DNA of 64,000 nucleotides from Saprospiraceae bacterium (GTDB lineage: Bacteria > Bacteroidota > Bacteroidia > Chitinophagales > Saprospiraceae), in contig JADJLQ010000001.1 of the NCBI GenBank assembly GCA_016709995.1, positions 964,001 to 1,028,000 on the forward strand, given 5' to 3'. A program made the position numbers and the translations under genes. Shown here piece by piece: positions 1-9,231 of the stretch (within the stretch, counting starts at the first letter, position 1; each line of letters opens with the position of its first letter). The notes under the pieces were generated by a model, which made no database searches, was not told the origin of the DNA, and saw only the letters and a list, made by a program, of their open reading frames with translations.

Positions 1-797
1 TTCGTTGCGTAGGCTTTAGAAAAATCCTTTTTCTGTTTTTTGCCAATCATGTATTTCATGCAATCTACCAGGTAGTTGACAAAAGTTCCACCTTGATAAT
101 CCGAAATCGCATGACCAAGGGTCGTGATGTAAATGGCCCCTCCATCATAGTTCTGTTCCCAGGATATCGGATAATATCGATCATAGGTGCCTTTGTTTAA
201 AATTATTCGCTTAAGATCGGTAGTATCCGGATGCAATGATTCAAGGTCTACGGACAATAATCCGGTAATTCCAGGATACAATTCTTTTGCAAAATAACAT
301 TCATCTTCTTTTGTCCATAGGTCGGGCAACACGCTCAATGTTGGATGACTGGCGTCCATTTTCACCAAGTCAAAGGGTCTGAATTTAGGATGCCAGGCGA
401 AAGTGCCTCCAAGCATTTGTTTGAACCAGGTCCAATTTCGCTCTGTGCCCATGACAGAATGTATGCCAAAAAACTTACCTCCTGCTTCGATATAATGCCG
501 AAACGCCAGTCGCTGGGCATCCGTATCAAATACATCGTTGTTTGTACTGGCGAATATGATCAGATCGAAATCCTGTAATCGGCTTTGAGTAAATATTTCC
601 GATTCAGCACTCTTAACTAAGTTAAAGCCATAAACCTTAGACAATGAATCAAAGCAATTTACCGCTGCCGGGATATTGTTATGGATATATCCTTTGCCAT
701 TGCGGGTATAGAACAAAATATCTTTGTGTTTTAAGGATTGTCCCGAAGTGGTCACCCAAAATGTCATTACTAAGAGGCTGAGTAAAATATTTTTCAT
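1..797 (-). CDS. ThuA-like secreted protein (partial, C-terminus beyond window)
   Basis: About 265 codons are visible and the frame is still open at the left edge, so the C-terminus is missing. The protein begins with a clear Sec signal peptide (MKNILLSLLVMTFWVTTSGQ), so it should be exported. The body has the ThuA/trehalose-utilisation pattern related to class I glutamine amidotransferases: a strand reading LIIFAST, a turn GGKFFGIHS, then GGTFAWHPK and later GGAIYITTLGHA. Family members are often linked to sugar metabolism, but the substrate cannot be told here. The start ATG (797-795) overlaps the TGA of the upstream methyltransferase in an ATGA, so the two are probably translationally coupled. 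Function beyond the fold is unknown. Confidence 0.82.
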   Translation of the reverse strand, partial: MKNILLSLLVMTFWVTTSGQSLKHKDILFYTRNGKGYIHNNIPAAVNCFDSLSKVYGFNLVKSAESEIFTQSRLQDFDLIIFASTNNDVFDTDAQRLAFRHYIEAGGKFFGIHSVMGTERNWTWFKQMLGGTFAWHPKFRPFDLVKMDASHPTLSVLPDLWTKEDECYFAKELYPGITGLLSVDLESLHPDTTDLKRIILNKGTYDRYYPISWEQNYDGGAIYITTLGHAISDYQGGTFVNYLVDCMKYMIGKKQKKDFSKAYAT

Positions 798-1354
798 AAA
801 ATTTTTGATTTAGTGTAATTGCTTATTGAAATCTGTTGATAACATTGCCAGAGCACTACCCCAGCACATACAGCTATATTCAGAGAATGTTTTATACCTG
901 ATTGGGGCACTTCAATACCAAAGTCACAAAGTGAAAGAGTCTGATCAGACACACCATGTACTTCATTACCAAATAGGAGTACCAGCGGCAAATAATCCAC
1001 ACTTTTAAAATCCTGTAGATATATGCTGCCCTCTACCTGCTCCACAGCAGCTATCTTATATCCATTGTTTTTTAACTCCTTCAATCTGGCTTCCAGCACA
1101 AGCGTTTGTGACCATTTAACCGACAGCGTGGCATCAAGTGCAGTTTTTAGAATTTCCCTGTGAGGAGGTGTGACACTATATCCGGCCAATATGATTTCCT
1201 CCACATTAAAAGCATCTGCCGTGCGAAATACCGACCCTATATTGAGTCCTGATCTGATGTCTTCCAGTACTACAATCACGGGCATTTTTTCCTGAGTATT
1301 TGCACCTGGTATAGCCCGATGCAGGTCAGCCATAGATTTTTTGTACAAGGACAT
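794..1354 (-). CDS. SpoU/TrmH-family RNA 2'-O-methyltransferase
   Basis: A 186-residue SPOUT-class protein with all three SpoU motifs. Motif 1 is LEDIRSGLNIGSVFRTADAF near residues 31-50, motif 2 is LLFGNEVHGVSD near 124-135, and motif 3 is the SLNIAVCAGVVLW helix near 157-169. Such enzymes transfer methyl from S-adenosylmethionine to a ribose 2'-OH of tRNA or rRNA; which RNA is not evident. It lacks the extra N-terminal substrate-binding domain of RlmB-type enzymes. A TATCTTTG box lies four bases before the ATG. The 3' end overlaps thuA-like by ATGA. It is one of three SpoU proteins in the window. Confidence 0.9.
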   Translation of the reverse strand: MSLYKKSMADLHRAIPGANTQEKMPVIVVLEDIRSGLNIGSVFRTADAFNVEEIILAGYSVTPPHREILKTALDATLSVKWSQTLVLEARLKELKNNGYKIAAVEQVEGSIYLQDFKSVDYLPLVLLFGNEVHGVSDQTLSLCDFGIEVPQSGIKHSLNIAVCAGVVLWQCYQQISISNYTKSKIL

Positions 1355-1358
1355 ATCG

Positions 1359-1366
1359 CAAAGATA
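1359..1366 (-). promoter_or_regulatory. -7 box TATCTTTG directly upstream of SpoU gene
   Basis: Matches the Bacteroidota -7 consensus TAnnTTTG on the minus strand. Only four bases separate it from the ATG at 1354, which implies a transcript with little or no 5' leader. No strong -33 element is seen. Confidence 0.5.
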
Positions 1367-1386
1367 TCATTCGCCAGAAATAAATC

Positions 1387-2861
1387 ATGGTGTATATTGG
1401 AGCCGTGGAGATCACCAGGAAGTATTTTGAGCAAGGGTGGCCGTATGTAGCGGTCTACATGCTACTGCTTTTGGAACATGGTTATCTTTTTGGATCCAAT
1501 GACCAAATGGATTTTATGCCTTATGCACGGCACCTCCAGGATCCAAGCTTATATACATCCGACTTTTATATCAATTGCATTAGTCAACAATTCAACGAGC
1601 GCTGGTTATTAGGGCATTTAATAGCATTGATCCCGCATGGTGTATGGCCAGGCTTTTTTCTATCTGTTCACTTTGGATGTACAGTGCTTTTGATGGCGGG
1701 TATGAAAAAATGGGCAGCTCATTTTGTAAGTTCATCGGCAGCCCAATGGACAGCTATACTCATCACGCTGATCGTATTATACCATCGCAATCTCGGCGGC
1801 AACGAATTGTATTACAATATGTTGACAGCTAGTAACCTGGCCAAAGCTTTTGCGATCTGGGCACTTTGGTATGCGTTTAAGGGCAAAACGGGGCCATCTT
1901 CGGTCCTTATCGCCTTATGTACCTATTTTCATCCCATAGTAGGTGCCCAGGTCTTTACCCTATCTATGATCTTATCACCTCCTGGCCAGAATATTAGACT
2001 TGCATTTATTTCTTTGGCATTGATATTACCGTATCTGCTGAGTTTATTTATACATCTTGATGAGTCGATATCGGCATCACTTTTTAGCGATATCATGTTT
2101 GTCCGCAATGCACATCATTTTTTCCTGCCAGTTTTGGTCTGATCAATTATATCCTTCTTGCACCATTTTTCTTGTTTGGTACATATAGATTTTGGATAAT
2201 TGACAAGAGGATGGCAATGATGTTAACTGTAATTATGGTAGGCTGTCTCTTTTATTCATTGGGGATTCTGATGATGCCCAAATATGTGATCATGACACAG
2301 TGGTTTAAAACAACTATTTGGTTAAAATTCTTTTGTGTTGTAGCCACAATTAATTGGATTAAAGGATTGCCAAATGGCTCGATCATGAGCTATTCGATTA
2401 AGCCCCATTTCATTTTATTTGGACTGATTATACTGTTCTGTGTTACAAAAGTGATAAAGAATTATTGGACCGACAGCCCTTTATATCAGTTACCCTGGAG
2501 CCAAAGGAGCGAAGATGAAAAAACTGCACAAAACGCCAAAATCCTGAGTAATCAGAATGAGGTGTTCCTGGTGCCTCCGGACTTTACAGCATTTAAATAT
2601 TATGCCGAACGTTCCACTTATGTAGATTGGAAAGCGCTTCCCCACAATGGAGTTTGCCTGGGAGATTGGTGGCAAAGAATATCAAAAGTGTATGGTATTT
2701 CTTTGGATGACAGGGGGGGCCTTAATAGTATTTATCTTAAAGCCAACGATCACTTATTCAGACTCACATCTGAGGATAAGGCAGAATTTAAATCAAGAGG
2801 TATCACTTTCATTGTTTTTAAATCTGGCCAGAGCGGACATTATTCTATTGAAAAATTGTAA
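1387..2861 (+). pseudogene. Polytopic membrane protein interrupted by a frameshift
   Basis: Two adjacent open frames read as one protein. The first (1387-2142) is hydrophobic with several membrane helices and ends HHFFLPVLV-stop. The second (last codon 2859-2861) is open from within the first and reads LINYILLAPFFLFGTYRFW before its first usable start. The switch lies near the T6 run at 2117-2122; one extra T would restore HHFFPASFGLINY and a protein of about 490 residues. The N-terminus (NDQMDFMPYARHLQDPSLY) resembles large bacterial GT-C-like or DUF6798-type membrane proteins that carry an acidic loop after helix 1, but I cannot assign a function. This could be a true pseudogene, a phase-variable tract, or a homopolymer sequencing error. 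Confidence 0.7.
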
Positions 2862-2864
2862 AGA

Positions 2865-3290
2865 GCCGTTGTCGGAAATAGTAATTACCACATGCTGGGG
2901 TTGTAAATCTTTTTGATTGATGGGAGAAAGTTTTGTTGTAATCTTTATTTCCGGATGGTATTCTGTTTCGGCCTGTATTACTGCCAATAAATTCGGTTGA
3001 ATTCCGGCGAATTAATTCACCGCTCCATGCCTGAAATGCATTATTCACCAGATTTAATATTACGCGGCCTAAATCCTGAGCGATGACATTTACTTTGTGT
3101 AAATCAGGATCCAGCTCAATTTTTATTTCGCAATTAAATTTGGGGTCTTTGGCTCGCATAGATTGGTAGGCCGGTTTGATATATTCTTCGCAGAGGGCAT
3201 TGATATAGGTTGGTTCTTTGATGCCGGTGGCTTTACGGGAGTGTTCGAGCAAGCCTTTGACTATATTGGAGGCAGCTGACCGTGCAGTAG
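2865..3290 (-). pseudogene. Remnant of a sensor histidine kinase (dimerisation/ATPase part)
   Basis: Reading the minus strand gives NIVKGLLEHSRKATG followed by DLGRVILNLVNNAFQA. This is the end of a phosphoacceptor helix region and the N-box of an HATPase domain, as in the large TPR- or propeller-linked histidine kinases common in Saprospiria. After NAFQA the frame is wrong; a second frame resumes with YHPEIKITTKL and QHVVITISDNG, the G1 box. It stops there, with no G2 box and no sensor region. The copy is therefore frameshifted and truncated at both ends. It runs up against the 3' end of the membrane-protein gene on the other strand. Confidence 0.65.
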
Positions 3291-3427
3291 GAAGGATACT
3301 TCAAAAAGGAATTAATTTTAGAATAGGGGATCCCTCCTCTATTTTTCCCATGACAGGCATTTATTTTTTACAGACTTCTGTTGATAATAAAACTGTAAGA
3401 GTAGAAAAAATGATGATTTCTAAGTAG
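3290..3427 (+). pseudogene. Remnant of a type IX secretion C-terminal sorting domain
   Basis: The last about 45 codons of a plus-strand frame ending at 3427 read GDPSSIFPMTGIYFLQTSVD and finish NKTVRVEKMMISK. This matches the end of a type A T9SS sorting domain (G-x-Y-x-hydrophobic, about ten residues, then a basic residue and a short hydrophobic strand). Nothing upstream encodes a cargo protein: the frame runs straight into the histidine-kinase remnant. I read it as the 3' scar of a deleted secreted protein. The following stretch 3428-3510 is AT-rich with nothing recognisable. Confidence 0.5.
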
Positions 3428-3510
3428 TATTAACCATTAACCAAAATCCCAGTCAAAATTAAAAATAAACAATTTAAAATATATGAAAAAATCACCAAAA
3501 TGCTTCCAGA

Positions 3511-4749
3511 TTATAATCCATCCCCCCGATCTAATCTTCTATATTCATCTAAAATAATCAGGGGGTCAAAGTCATTAAATGACGGGTTTTTTAAAAGATT
3601 CAATAATCTTTCTGATGCTTTCACCAAGTCGTCAGTACCGTAAAAATTATCTCTCAGAAAATGTACGTATTTCATCATCATGAATGCATCTATTTTTTGA
3701 TAAAATCGTTTAACGAAGCTCTTGAAATTACTTGTATTCGACTTAAGCTCTTTCAGGATTCTATCAAATTCAATAGAAGTCAAAAAAGCCTGGGTGCTTT
3801 CATCTAATGACCGGGGAGACCAATATTCGTCCTGATACATCGACGGAAGTTCACTCAATAATCGCTTAAGATCTTCAAAAGCCTTTAGAGGATAAGTCAA
3901 TGTTAATTCAGATTTATGCGACAGTGCTTGCTCCACAGCCCGGCCTGTACCAAACGGTACTCTGTGTGATCGCCTTGAAGATGGTTTGACTGTAGTACTA
4001 TTAATCTCTGAAACCTGGTCGTTGATAGAAAACTTATGGATAAAATAAAAATCTTCACCAGCCTGTCGCTGAGGCATACCGCCCAGTGCGGCGTAAGCAT
4101 TTGCCTGAACACAAAAAGCAGACCCTAATGTTTGATAAGCATGCGGAAATCCGGCAAAACGCAAAGCATTTATATAATATCGCAAGTGGAGCTCATAGTG
4201 AGTGATGGCTTGAAGATGCGCCGAGCCAAAGGTCAAAGCCAGATCATGCTCAAAATAAATAGTTTTACACGGGCGATTGTTTTGTGCATAGGCTTCAGCA
4301 ATAGCGGTAAAATAGTTGGCTTCCACGATCGTATCTGCATCCATACTGCATAAGATACCATCAGTCATTCCCATCAGGTCAAAACGGTAAATTCCTTCAT
4401 CCATGCCAATTTTTCTGGCGTATCCCACTCCTGCTTTTTTGGAAAGAATACCCGTTTCATAAATGAAGTGGGCTGGCACTTCATTTTTCCTTGTCTCCAG
4501 GTATTCGACGGTTTGCTTATTTCGTATTATCACCTCTGGCTGCTGGTGTATTGCATCATTGATCACAACGATGATCTCTACTGCGCCATGATAAGGTCTT
4601 GCGGCCAACTCCAAAGATTGAAGCGTAATTTCCAGATCTGGTTCGTCATGACAGGGTATGACTACAATGAATTTTAAGTGGTCAACTGGATCGGCAGACA
4701 GTCTTGGTTTAAAATTTGTTTTTCGAAGATAGTCCTTGATAGAACTCAT
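3511..4749 (-). CDS. Family 2-like glycosyltransferase
   Basis: A 412-residue GT-A-fold enzyme. Residues about 27-60 hold FIVVIPCHDEPDLEITLQSL, the first Rossmann strand, and residues about 128-136 hold GILCSMDADT, the metal- and nucleotide-sugar-binding DxD region. GGMPQRQAGEDFYF near 230 is the acceptor-side ED motif. No membrane helix is obvious, so it is probably cytoplasmic or peripheral. The C-terminal about 130 residues are helical and not recognised. Its ATG overlaps the stop of the response-regulator gene (ATGA, 4746-4749), so it is the last gene of a kinase-regulator-transferase operon. Sugar and acceptor are unknown. Confidence 0.82.
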   Translation of the reverse strand: MSSIKDYLRKTNFKPRLSADPVDHLKFIVVIPCHDEPDLEITLQSLELAARPYHGAVEIIVVINDAIHQQPEVIIRNKQTVEYLETRKNEVPAHFIYETGILSKKAGVGYARKIGMDEGIYRFDLMGMTDGILCSMDADTIVEANYFTAIAEAYAQNNRPCKTIYFEHDLALTFGSAHLQAITHYELHLRYYINALRFAGFPHAYQTLGSAFCVQANAYAALGGMPQRQAGEDFYFIHKFSINDQVSEINSTTVKPSSRRSHRVPFGTGRAVEQALSHKSELTLTYPLKAFEDLKRLLSELPSMYQDEYWSPRSLDESTQAFLTSIEFDRILKELKSNTSNFKSFVKRFYQKIDAFMMMKYVHFLRDNFYGTDDLVKASERLLNLLKNPSFNDFDPLIILDEYRRLDRGDGL

Positions 4750-5435
4750 TCAGCAGCGGTAAATCTATACCCTACACCATGCACGTTTTCGATTTTTATA
4801 GAAGGGTCCTTTTCAAAAAATTTTCTCAACCTGGAGACGAATACATCCATACTTCTGCCCAGGAAATAATCATCCTTGCCCCATACAGCTATCAGGATAT
4901 CCGATCTTTTACTCAGTTGATTTTTATGTTTAAAAAAGTACAACAAAAGCTCTGCTTCCCGTTGAGTCATGTCTTGCTTGCCGTCAGGGCCGGTGATCTG
5001 ATAGTTTTCCGGATCAAAAGAATACTGTCCCAGGTTGATAATGCCAGAAGTCCGGTTTGGATCTACAAATCTTCTGCGAAGAAAAATCTCAATCCGAAGC
5101 ACCAATTCCTCTATACTGAAAGGTTTAGTAATATAATCATCAGCGCCTAAAGAAAGTCCCTCAATACGGTCTTCTTTCATAGATTTGGCAGTAAGAAAAA
5201 GGATAGGAACCTCCTTGCTTTTAGCCCGGATCTCCCGAGCGGCTTCAAAACCATCTTTCTCCGGCATCATGACATCGAGGATACACAAGTCAGGCTTTTC
5301 TAATTCAAATGCTTTGACAGCCTCTACCCCATTATTGACCAGGATGACATTATAACCTTTAGCATTTAGATTGTCTGCGGTTACAAAGGCAAGGGTCTCG
5401 TCGTCTTCGGCTAGTAGTATTTTTGACTTGTTCAT
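4746..5435 (-). CDS. OmpR/PhoB-family response regulator
   Basis: 229 residues. The receiver domain (1-120) starts KILLAEDDETLAFVTADNL with the acidic pair, has the phosphoacceptor in LCILDVMMPEKDGFEA, the conserved Thr in FLTAKS and the Lys in DDYITKPFS. The winged-helix DNA-binding domain (about 130-226) ends FVSRLRKFFEKDPSIKIENV and VHGVGYRF. It should bind DNA when phosphorylated by the kinase encoded five bases upstream, and it is fused by ATGA overlap to the glycosyltransferase gene downstream. Target promoters cannot be told from this window. Confidence 0.95.
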   Translation of the reverse strand: MNKSKILLAEDDETLAFVTADNLNAKGYNVILVNNGVEAVKAFELEKPDLCILDVMMPEKDGFEAAREIRAKSKEVPILFLTAKSMKEDRIEGLSLGADDYITKPFSIEELVLRIEIFLRRRFVDPNRTSGIINLGQYSFDPENYQITGPDGKQDMTQREAELLLYFFKHKNQLSKRSDILIAVWGKDDYFLGRSMDVFVSRLRKFFEKDPSIKIENVHGVGYRFTAAE

Positions 5436-5440
5436 TTTTA

Positions 5441-6703
5441 TTATTTGGGAATCTCAATGTACAAATTTGTTCCAACTCCTAATTTACTTTCTACTTTTAT
5501 TTTCCACCCATGTGCTTTGCAAATCTGGTATACATAATGTAATCCCAATCCAAATCCTTTGACATTATGCACATTGCCGGTAGGTACTCGGTAGAATCTT
5601 GAAAATATTTTTCTTAAATATTCTTTGGGTATTCCCTGGCCATGATCCATACATTTAATGACCATTTTATCGGCTTCGTCGTAAGTGGAAATTTCAATTT
5701 TAACATTCCCATCTGTAGAATATTTAATAGCATTGTCCAGGATATTCTGAGTGATGTGGATAAAATGAATTGGATCTGCTTTTACTACCGGGGCCAATGC
5801 CTTCAAATCCATCGTGATTTCGCCATGCCGGGCTTTGATCCTCGGCTCCATGCTCGATACCAGGTCAGTGATAATCTGATGGGTATCCACAGGCTCAGGA
5901 TTGATCTGGAAATCAGTTTTCTCCATTTGAGCTACCTGCAGCACTCTTTCGACCTGGGTGTTGAGAAGTTGGTTTTGATTTTTAATAATTTGGGCATATT
6001 GCTTTAATCTGGGGTTTTGGCTGATTGTTTCATTCTGAAGTAACACATCAGAAGAGATCATGACTGCGGCTATCGGTGTCTTAAACTCATGTGTAAGATT
6101 ATTGATAAAATCCTTCTGCATCTCTGCCAGGGTCCTTTGCTTCAATATGATCCATAAACTATAAGCAAAAAATATCAAAGTGAGTAACAAAAGCCCCAGG
6201 CTGGCCCAGGTATAGGTATAAAAAGGGTTGACTTTCCTGTCAACAAATCTCACTCCAAAATAATAAGTAAAATCCCTGTAGGTGGGCAATTTGGCCATTT
6301 TTTTTGAAGAAGATTCATTTTCCTCATAGCTTACGGACTGATTAAACACCATATTGTCTTTGTCACAATCATAGATACCATATTCAAAATTTTCGCGAAG
6401 TCCGATGCTACGGAATTCTGCTTTGAGATAGGCATCCAAAGTATTGACATTGATATGGTCATTGATATTGACTACAAAGTAATTTGATTCAGGTATTTTT
6501 ATGAGCTGATCGTTGGCAGGGAGTTGTTTTTCAGATTTTGCTAACTTGCGTGCGACATTATACAGAGCTGTGAGCGCTTTATTTCTAAAAGCCTTTTCTT
6601 CAGAACTTTGCTGCTGTCTGATGATATAAAACTGAATAAATAGGGTCGATAAGATGGCTATCGAGCCCAGGATGATCAATCTGGCTATGACACTGGATCT
6701 CAT
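5441..6703 (-). CDS. Membrane sensor histidine kinase
   Basis: 420 residues. An N-terminal helix (about 8-27) and a second one (about 167-187) bracket a periplasmic sensor region of about 135 residues without a recognised fold. The dimerisation domain contains the phosphoacceptor His in NNLTHEFKTPIAAVM (about residue 206). The HATPase part shows the N-box HITQNILDNAIKYS, G1 CMDHGQGIP, and G2 GFGLGLHYV. It is the upstream partner of the OmpR-type regulator. A TAATTTTG box lies eight bases before its ATG. Confidence 0.95.
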   Translation of the reverse strand: MRSSVIARLIILGSIAILSTLFIQFYIIRQQQSSEEKAFRNKALTALYNVARKLAKSEKQLPANDQLIKIPESNYFVVNINDHINVNTLDAYLKAEFRSIGLRENFEYGIYDCDKDNMVFNQSVSYEENESSSKKMAKLPTYRDFTYYFGVRFVDRKVNPFYTYTWASLGLLLLTLIFFAYSLWIILKQRTLAEMQKDFINNLTHEFKTPIAAVMISSDVLLQNETISQNPRLKQYAQIIKNQNQLLNTQVERVLQVAQMEKTDFQINPEPVDTHQIITDLVSSMEPRIKARHGEITMDLKALAPVVKADPIHFIHITQNILDNAIKYSTDGNVKIEISTYDEADKMVIKCMDHGQGIPKEYLRKIFSRFYRVPTGNVHNVKGFGLGLHYVYQICKAHGWKIKVESKLGVGTNLYIEIPK

Positions 6704-6711
6704 GAATTGTA

Positions 6712-6719
6712 CAAAATTA
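6712..6719 (-). promoter_or_regulatory. -7 box TAATTTTG upstream of histidine kinase operon
   Basis: Exact TAnnTTTG match on the minus strand, eight bases before the ATG at 6703. Given usual spacing from this box to the transcription start, the mRNA would begin at or within a few bases of the start codon. Confidence 0.5.
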
Positions 6720-6795
6720 ACATTAGTTGGCTATAACTTCGCCTCTGGCAATTAAACATGGGATGCCATCCTCGAGTTTATAATTTTTAGTTTTT

Positions 6796-7398
6796 ATGGA
6801 GCAATCGACTATATCATCAATCCATACCCGATTTACTACACAATATTTTCCTGATATTCCGACACTTAGACACATGTTTTCAAGCCAGGTGGTGCTGATA
6901 GAAGCTGCTGAAACCTATCAGAAAAACAGCCTCCGAAATCGGTGTTACCTCGCATCCAGTACTGGAAAAATCATGTTGTCAGTGCCACTGTGTAAGGGCA
7001 AACACCAGCAACTTGCAATCAGGGAGGTCAGAATAGCCCATCATCTACCCTGGGTCTCCAACCACCTCAGGACTATATCCAATTATTATAAGAGAGCTCC
7101 ATTCTTTGATCACTTTTTCGGAGATATTGAAGCTATTTTGGGCAGAAAACAAACTTTTTTATTGGATCTGAATTGGGACTTATTGCATTATATATGTAGT
7201 TGTTTTCATTGGAATCCAGATATTGCCTATGCGCTTGATTTTGTACCTTCCAGGGAAAAGGATCCTCTCGAACTGAATGATCATTTAGTCTATCCACAAT
7301 TGTTTCAAGACAAAAACGGCTTCATAGGAGGATTGAGCACGCTGGATTTGATGTTCTGTATCGGGCCGCAATTAAAATATCTATCTGCAAGAAATTAA
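6796..7398 (+). CDS. WbqC family protein
   Basis: 200 residues with the WbqC-like arrangement: an N-terminal strand (TTQYFPDIPTLRHMF), YQKNSLRNRCYLAS near residue 37, then PLCKGKHQQLAIREVRI and a C-terminal GGLSTLDLMFCIGP. The usual QYPFP/NR pair of the family is recognisable but diverged. WbqC proteins are often found in surface-polysaccharide loci; the biochemical role is not settled. No surface-polysaccharide genes lie immediately beside it. It is divergent from the two-component operon and 42 bases before the dynamin gene. Confidence 0.8.
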   Translation: MEQSTISSIHTRFTTQYFPDIPTLRHMFSSQVVLIEAAETYQKNSLRNRCYLASSTGKIMLSVPLCKGKHQQLAIREVRIAHHLPWVSNHLRTISNYYKRAPFFDHFFGDIEAILGRKQTFLLDLNWDLLHYICSCFHWNPDIAYALDFVPSREKDPLELNDHLVYPQLFQDKNGFIGGLSTLDLMFCIGPQLKYLSARN

Positions 7399-7440
7399 AT
7401 ACCATCATATTATCGGATATTTATAAAAAAATAGAATCAC

Positions 7441-9180
7441 GTGAACTTATTTAAATTCGACCCTAAGCTGGAAGTCTATCAAAGCCTAATCGATGAGTCT
7501 GTCAAAAACCTTCATGACTTGACGATGGATATTAGACACAAAGAACTGATGGAGACAGTCTCAGAATTAAGAGGTCGGGTTAGGGATCCATTTATGTTTG
7601 TAGTCGTCGGTGAAGTCAAAGCTGGCAAAAGCAGTTTTATCAATGCTTTGCTCAAAGCTGACCGCGAAATCTGCAAAGTAGCTCCAATGCCAATGACAGA
7701 TACGATCCAACAGATACTATACGGTCCGGAAGAGATGGAGGTATTTATCAATCCGCATTTTAAGCGAATATTTGTCGCCGCTGACATATTAAAAGAGATA
7801 GCGATCGTCGATACTCCAGGCACTAATACGATAGTAGCACATCACCAGGAAATTACTGAAAGATTCATCCCATCTTCTGATCTTATTGTCTTCGTCTTTG
7901 AATCAAAAAATCCATATCGGCAGTCTGCCTGGGATTTTTTTGACTATATAAAAGAAGAATGGCGCAAAAAAGTGATTTTCGTCCTTCAGCAAAAAGACCT
8001 GATGAATGCTGAAGATCTGGGGATCAATGAAAAGGGCCTGGCAGAATATGCTCACAAAAAGGGTATGTCTGATATAAAAATATTTTCGGTGTCTGCCAAA
8101 CTGGAACTAGAGGGCAAGGAAAACGAAAGTGGTTTTGTTGAGCTCCGTGCCTACATCAATGATCATATACTGAAAGGAAAAGCACCTTTTATCAAATTGT
8201 ATAATAATATCTCTACTGCCCAAAACATCAATGAACGCATCTTCAAAGGGATCATTGACAGGAAAGAACAATATATCTATGATGTCAACTTTAGAAATGA
8301 TATCAGGACCAGCCTTGATGAGCAGGAGTATAAATCTAAAAATCAAGTTGAAAACCTGGTAGAAAACCTGCTGGCAGCGTATGATCGGGCTACGATGAAA
8401 ACAGAAAAAGAGCTCGAGGAAGGCTTGGGTATATTTTCTTTATTTAAAAGGTCTATTGTCTCCGTCTTCAGTAAAAGTCAATCGGTAAAAGAATGGTTGA
8501 CCGTCTTGCTCAATGGCCTGGAAAAAGATCTACAGATAGAGTTGCAAAGTAAATTGTCAGGAGGCATTGCAGACATTGCGGACAATGTGCAGCAGATGGG
8601 AAAAATCATCGACCTCAAAATCCGAAACAGTCGCACCATTTTAAAAGACAATCACGAATTATTTGCAGAGATCGCTGAGCGAAGAGCCAATGTATTTAGA
8701 GATCTGCAGGAATCGTTCAATAACTTCCTCAATAAGTCTGAAAATTTTAGCCAGGCAGAAATGTTTCCCGGGCAAGAATCAATCTCCCCCCAAATCGCAG
8801 GAGGTACCGGAATGGGTATAGTAGGTATCGTATTGGCGGCAATTACCAAAGGGGCTATTTTCGATGTGACCGGAGGAGTAATCTCCGGATTAGGATTTTT
8901 ATTTGCCGGAGCTTTGGCATTTTTCCAAAAACGAAAGTTCATGGATGCTTTCAGGAAAGAAATCGCCAAAGGCAGACTCAGCCTGGAATCTGATGTACGA
9001 GTCAAACTCAATGATTATATCGTCAATATCCGTAAGAAAATAGAGAGCTCATTTAATGATTTTGACGGCTTACTTCAATATGAAGAAGCCCAATTGAAAA
9101 AACTGGATGTCAGTCATGAAAAAATAAAAATTGATCTCCATAAGCTCGAAGGAGAGTTAAAGCAGTATGATTTGGTATAA
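7441..9180 (+). CDS. Bacterial dynamin-like GTPase
   Basis: 579 residues, GTG start. The GTPase domain has the P-loop GEVKAGKSSF at about residues 57-66, a G2 Thr in PMTDT, G3 DTPGT at about 124 and G4 QQKD at about 182. Long helical stretches (about 260-450) follow, then a very hydrophobic glycine-rich segment (about 455-497, GIVGIVLAAITKG and SGLGFLFAGALAFF) that fits a membrane paddle or hairpin, and a final coiled coil. This is the layout of bacterial dynamin-like proteins, which bind and remodel membranes. It stands alone rather than as the tandem pair seen in some bacteria, so homotypic assembly is the simplest inference. Confidence 0.88.
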   Translation: MNLFKFDPKLEVYQSLIDESVKNLHDLTMDIRHKELMETVSELRGRVRDPFMFVVVGEVKAGKSSFINALLKADREICKVAPMPMTDTIQQILYGPEEMEVFINPHFKRIFVAADILKEIAIVDTPGTNTIVAHHQEITERFIPSSDLIVFVFESKNPYRQSAWDFFDYIKEEWRKKVIFVLQQKDLMNAEDLGINEKGLAEYAHKKGMSDIKIFSVSAKLELEGKENESGFVELRAYINDHILKGKAPFIKLYNNISTAQNINERIFKGIIDRKEQYIYDVNFRNDIRTSLDEQEYKSKNQVENLVENLLAAYDRATMKTEKELEEGLGIFSLFKRSIVSVFSKSQSVKEWLTVLLNGLEKDLQIELQSKLSGGIADIADNVQQMGKIIDLKIRNSRTILKDNHELFAEIAERRANVFRDLQESFNNFLNKSENFSQAEMFPGQESISPQIAGGTGMGIVGIVLAAITKGAIFDVTGGVISGLGFLFAGALAFFQKRKFMDAFRKEIAKGRLSLESDVRVKLNDYIVNIRKKIESSFNDFDGLLQYEEAQLKKLDVSHEKIKIDLHKLEGELKQYDLV

Positions 9181-9231
9181 ATCGCAGGCTCATTTGACTA
9201 TGTCAAAAGTCATTGTTGTTCCATTTCCTCT

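Noticed and set aside
4779..5150. 123-codon plus-strand open frame
   Set aside because: Antisense to the response-regulator gene, whose motifs are complete.
5642..6007. 121-codon plus-strand open frame
   Set aside because: Antisense to the histidine kinase ATPase domain.
9193..9207. TTTGAC-TAT-GTCAAA hairpin between convergent genes
   Set aside because: Six A/T-rich pairs without a T-tract on either side; not convincing.
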